From contig JAUIHS010000003.1 in NCBI GenBank assembly GCA_030432255.1, positions 1 through 64,000 of the forward strand: a DNA stretch of 64,000 nucleotides, given 5' to 3'. Source of the stretch: Phycisphaerae bacterium. GTDB taxonomy: Bacteria; Planctomycetota; Phycisphaerae; Phycisphaerales; UBA1924. A program made the position numbers and the translations under genes. The notes below the pieces were generated by a model. That model ran no database searches. It was not told the origin of the DNA and saw only the letters and a list, made by a program, of their open reading frames with translations. This document shows positions 61,881-64,000 of this stretch, in pieces; position 1 is the first letter of the stretch, and each line of letters begins with the position of its first letter.

Positions 61881-63800
61881 ATGGACAATCGCCTGCTCGA
61901 GTACTACGACCGCGAACTCACCTATCTCAAGGAGATGGGACGTGAGTTTGCCGCGCAGTACCCGAGTGTTGCCGATCGACTTCGGATCGATGACACCGAT
62001 ATCCGTGATCCCTATGTCCGCCACCTCATCCAGGCCTTCGCCTTCCTGACGGCGCGCGTCTCGATGCGGTTCGACGATGAGTTTCCGACGATCTGTCAGA
62101 CCCTCCTCGAAGCCATCTACCCTGGAGCGCTCGCGCCGGTTCCGTGGACAGCCCTCGTCGAACTTGAGCCGGATCACGCCGCGCTCGATGGCTCTTTCGC
62201 CATCAACCGGGGGCGCCAGTTGCGGGTCCCTTCGCTTGCCGGGCGCTCCGACTGCATCTTCGTCACGACCCACGATGTCATGCTGTACCCCATCCGAATT
62301 GCCGACGTCCGCTACATCGGGCGCGACGTCAACACGCTCGGTGCAGATATCCCCGACGGCGCTCGCGCGGCACTCGTGATCCGCATCGCCGCAGAAGCAG
62401 GCGTGATCAGCGAACTGCCGATCGACTACCTCCGCTTCTACGTCAACGGCTCGGATGAGACGGCCGGGCGACTCTATCAGCAGATCATGGCATTCTCGAT
62501 GGCGCCCGTGCTCCGCCGCGTCGGGCGCAAGGCCGCCGACAAACTCGGCACGCGCCTGCCCGCGGAACTGATCAGGCCCGTCGGGTTCGAGCCGGATCAC
62601 GCCATCCTCCCCCTGCAGCATCGCGCTTTCGATGGACACCGCCTGCTGACCGAATACTTCATGCTGCCGCAGCGCTTCCACTTCTTCGATGTGGGACTGG
62701 AAGAGGATCAGACGCTGACCGATCGCCGGTCGCGTGAGAAACGCGGCATGCTGCGGCAGGCGATGCAATCCGCTGTTGCGGACTGCACCGGCACCGAGAT
62801 GGAGATCGTGATCCCGTTCGATCGGCGCGATGAGTCACTCGAAGGCTCTGTCGATGCCGAGCGCCTCCGCCTGTTTACGACCCCCGTGGTCAACCTTTTT
62901 GAGCGGCACGCCAACCGGATCGATCTCGAGAAGCAGAGGCATGAGTACACGATCGATGTTGATCGCATGCGGGCCGTGGACTACGAAGTGCACACCGTAC
63001 TCGATGTCGAGGGCGTGGGAGGCAACGAGGAAATCCGGCGCCGCTATCGCCCGTTCTTCGCCTCGCATGACGATGATCGGCAGGGTGATGCCGATTCCTT
63101 CTATTCGATCCGGCGGCGACGGCGGCTCGTCTCCGGCAAGTCACGCCGATCACAGGACTTCGACTACGGCGCCACTGATGCCTGTATCTCGATCGTAGAT
63201 CGCGAACACGCGCCGCGCGATCCGGAGGTCCGGCAACTGGAGGTGCGGGCGCTCTGCACCAACTCGTACCTGGCCGCGGAAGTCGCCTCCCGTCCCGATG
63301 CGGTCCGGTTCCGGTTCGCCGAGCACGCCCCGGTGGCGACGATCAACCGACTCGCTTCGTCAGTGCGCCCCCACGCATCCAACATCGAGGGCGCGGCCGC
63401 ATGGCGCTTCATCGGGCGCCTTCGTCTCAATTATCTTTCTCTGTCGGGCGAGGAGCAGGGGGGCGCTGCGCTGCGTTCCACCCTTCGCCTCTTCGCCGAT
63501 CCCGCGGAACCGGGGCACGAGCGCCAGATCGAGTCCATTCTGGGTGTGGCCTCGGAGCCGATCGTCAGGCCGGTCGTGGAATCCGGCCGTCTCGCGTGGG
63601 CGCGGGGTGTCGGCATCCGTCTGACCCTGGACGAGGAAGGCTTCAGGGGCACCGGGCACTTCGCGCTGGCGTCCGTTCTCGATCGCTTCTTCGCGCAGTA
63701 TGTCTCGATCAACTCTCTCACTGAAACCACGCTATGCACGAAGCAGAGCAACCAACTGAAGACGTGGCCCGCGAGATCGGGCCGCCGCTGGACCCTCTGA
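61881..63800 (+). CDS. tssF: Type VI secretion baseplate protein TssF
   Basis: A 639-residue VasA/ImpG family protein, normal in length. It begins LLEYYDRELTYLKEMGREFA, continues with VERLIQAFAFL-like VRHLIQAFAFLTARVS and PALAPV-type GALAPVPWTALVEL, and has YRFHFFDV-like PQRFHFFDVGLEED, TPVVNLFERHANRI, SLSGEEQGGAALRSTL and the ending VSINSLTETTL with TWPARSGRRWTL. TssF and TssG form the baseplate wedge with TssE. The tssG start lies within its last 67 bases in another frame. Confidence 0.96.
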   Translation: MDNRLLEYYDRELTYLKEMGREFAAQYPSVADRLRIDDTDIRDPYVRHLIQAFAFLTARVSMRFDDEFPTICQTLLEAIYPGALAPVPWTALVELEPDHAALDGSFAINRGRQLRVPSLAGRSDCIFVTTHDVMLYPIRIADVRYIGRDVNTLGADIPDGARAALVIRIAAEAGVISELPIDYLRFYVNGSDETAGRLYQQIMAFSMAPVLRRVGRKAADKLGTRLPAELIRPVGFEPDHAILPLQHRAFDGHRLLTEYFMLPQRFHFFDVGLEEDQTLTDRRSREKRGMLRQAMQSAVADCTGTEMEIVIPFDRRDESLEGSVDAERLRLFTTPVVNLFERHANRIDLEKQRHEYTIDVDRMRAVDYEVHTVLDVEGVGGNEEIRRRYRPFFASHDDDRQGDADSFYSIRRRRRLVSGKSRRSQDFDYGATDACISIVDREHAPRDPEVRQLEVRALCTNSYLAAEVASRPDAVRFRFAEHAPVATINRLASSVRPHASNIEGAAAWRFIGRLRLNYLSLSGEEQGGAALRSTLRLFADPAEPGHERQIESILGVASEPIVRPVVESGRLAWARGVGIRLTLDEEGFRGTGHFALASVLDRFFAQYVSINSLTETTLCTKQSNQLKTWPARSGRRWTL

Positions 63801-64000
63801 CCACCGGATTCGGTCGGCCCCCACAGGCCTGCGATTTCTTCTACGCAGTCCGGTGGCTGTCGCTGCAGTTGGATGGTGCGGGGCGGCGTCGTACAGAAGT
63901 CGGGCACGCCGATCGCCCCTCCCAGGAACGTCTGCGTTTCTCGCAGCAGCCGGACCTCGTCTTCATGCCGTCGACGGTCACCGGCCTCGAACGGGATGAA
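63734..64000 (+). CDS. tssG: Type VI secretion baseplate protein TssG, partial
   Basis: Reading from the ATG at 63734 to the end of the window gives 89 codons without a stop. After a variable start they include ACDFFYAVRWLSLQLD, then GHADRPSQERLRFSQQPDLVFMPS and TVTGLERDE. The FFxAVRxL, PxxExLRF and LxFxPS sequence is the diagnostic N-terminus of TssG/VasB/ImpH. It overlaps the end of tssF by 67 bp in another frame. TssG joins two TssF subunits in the baseplate wedge. The gene continues beyond the window, so its C-terminus cannot be assessed. Confidence 0.9.
   Translation, partial: MHEAEQPTEDVAREIGPPLDPLTTGFGRPPQACDFFYAVRWLSLQLDGAGRRRTEVGHADRPSQERLRFSQQPDLVFMPSTVTGLERDE

Overview
The window is high-GC bacterial chromosome. 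Several things point to a Planctomycetota lineage, most likely Phycisphaerae. There are secreted proteins ending in a Pro-Ala-Pro / hydrophobic helix / Arg-rich tail (5927-6715, 13548-14129, 27849-28499). A dihaem oxidoreductase carries a dockerin-like tail of the kind common in Phycisphaerales (24996-27758). Two large PA14 / propeller / 3-keto-disaccharide-hydrolase proteins are present (14401-17877, 30854-33556), and an ECF sigma factor is coupled to a giant VIT-VWA membrane protein (37976-44256). The taxonomic call is inference from gene content; no rRNA gene is present.

Layout. 1-2700 looks like the end of an integrated element: three or four very small genes on the minus strand, long stretches without genes, and a tRNA 3'-half fragment followed by a terminator. 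2926-5760 holds an acetyltransferase remnant, an AbgT-type transporter and a TetR regulator behind a palindromic operator. 5927-9480 holds a spondin-type surface protein, then a Fur/PerR-katG peroxide-stress operon on the minus strand. 9610-13476 holds a methyltransferase and an osmolyte-type ABC transporter (ATPase plus a binding-protein/permease fusion) with a MarR regulator. 13548-17877 holds a secreted PAP-tail protein and the first PA14/propeller protein. 17843-20726 is a three-gene sulfur operon on the minus strand (persulfide dioxygenase-rhodanese fusion, YgaP-like rhodanese, TauE/SafE exporter). 20918-37871 is a mixed metabolic region: DinB, an ArsM-like methyltransferase, a ketopantoate-reductase homologue, a TPR-sulfotransferase, a dihaem oxidoreductase, 3-hydroxyanthranilate dioxygenase, a class II glutamine amidotransferase, the second PA14/propeller protein, a penicillin-acylase homologue and a lipid kinase. 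37976-44256 is the sigma factor / VIT-VWA pair, and a Dabb-domain lipoprotein follows at 44383.

The most striking region is 45026-64000. A single promoter-like site precedes a two-partner secretion pair, a TpsB outer-membrane pore with an expanded N-terminus (45111-48260) and a TpsA exoprotein of about 2800 residues (48329-56731). The TpsA stop codon overlaps the start codon of tssA. The run then continues as a type VI secretion operon: tssA, tssB, tssC, hcp, tagJ, tssE, tssF and tssG, the last cut by the window edge. An intrinsic terminator between hcp and tagJ probably makes hcp and the sheath genes more abundant than the baseplate genes. The physical coupling of a TPS pair to a T6SS operon, and the four tandem modules of about 100 residues ahead of the TpsB barrel, are the best candidates for something undescribed here.
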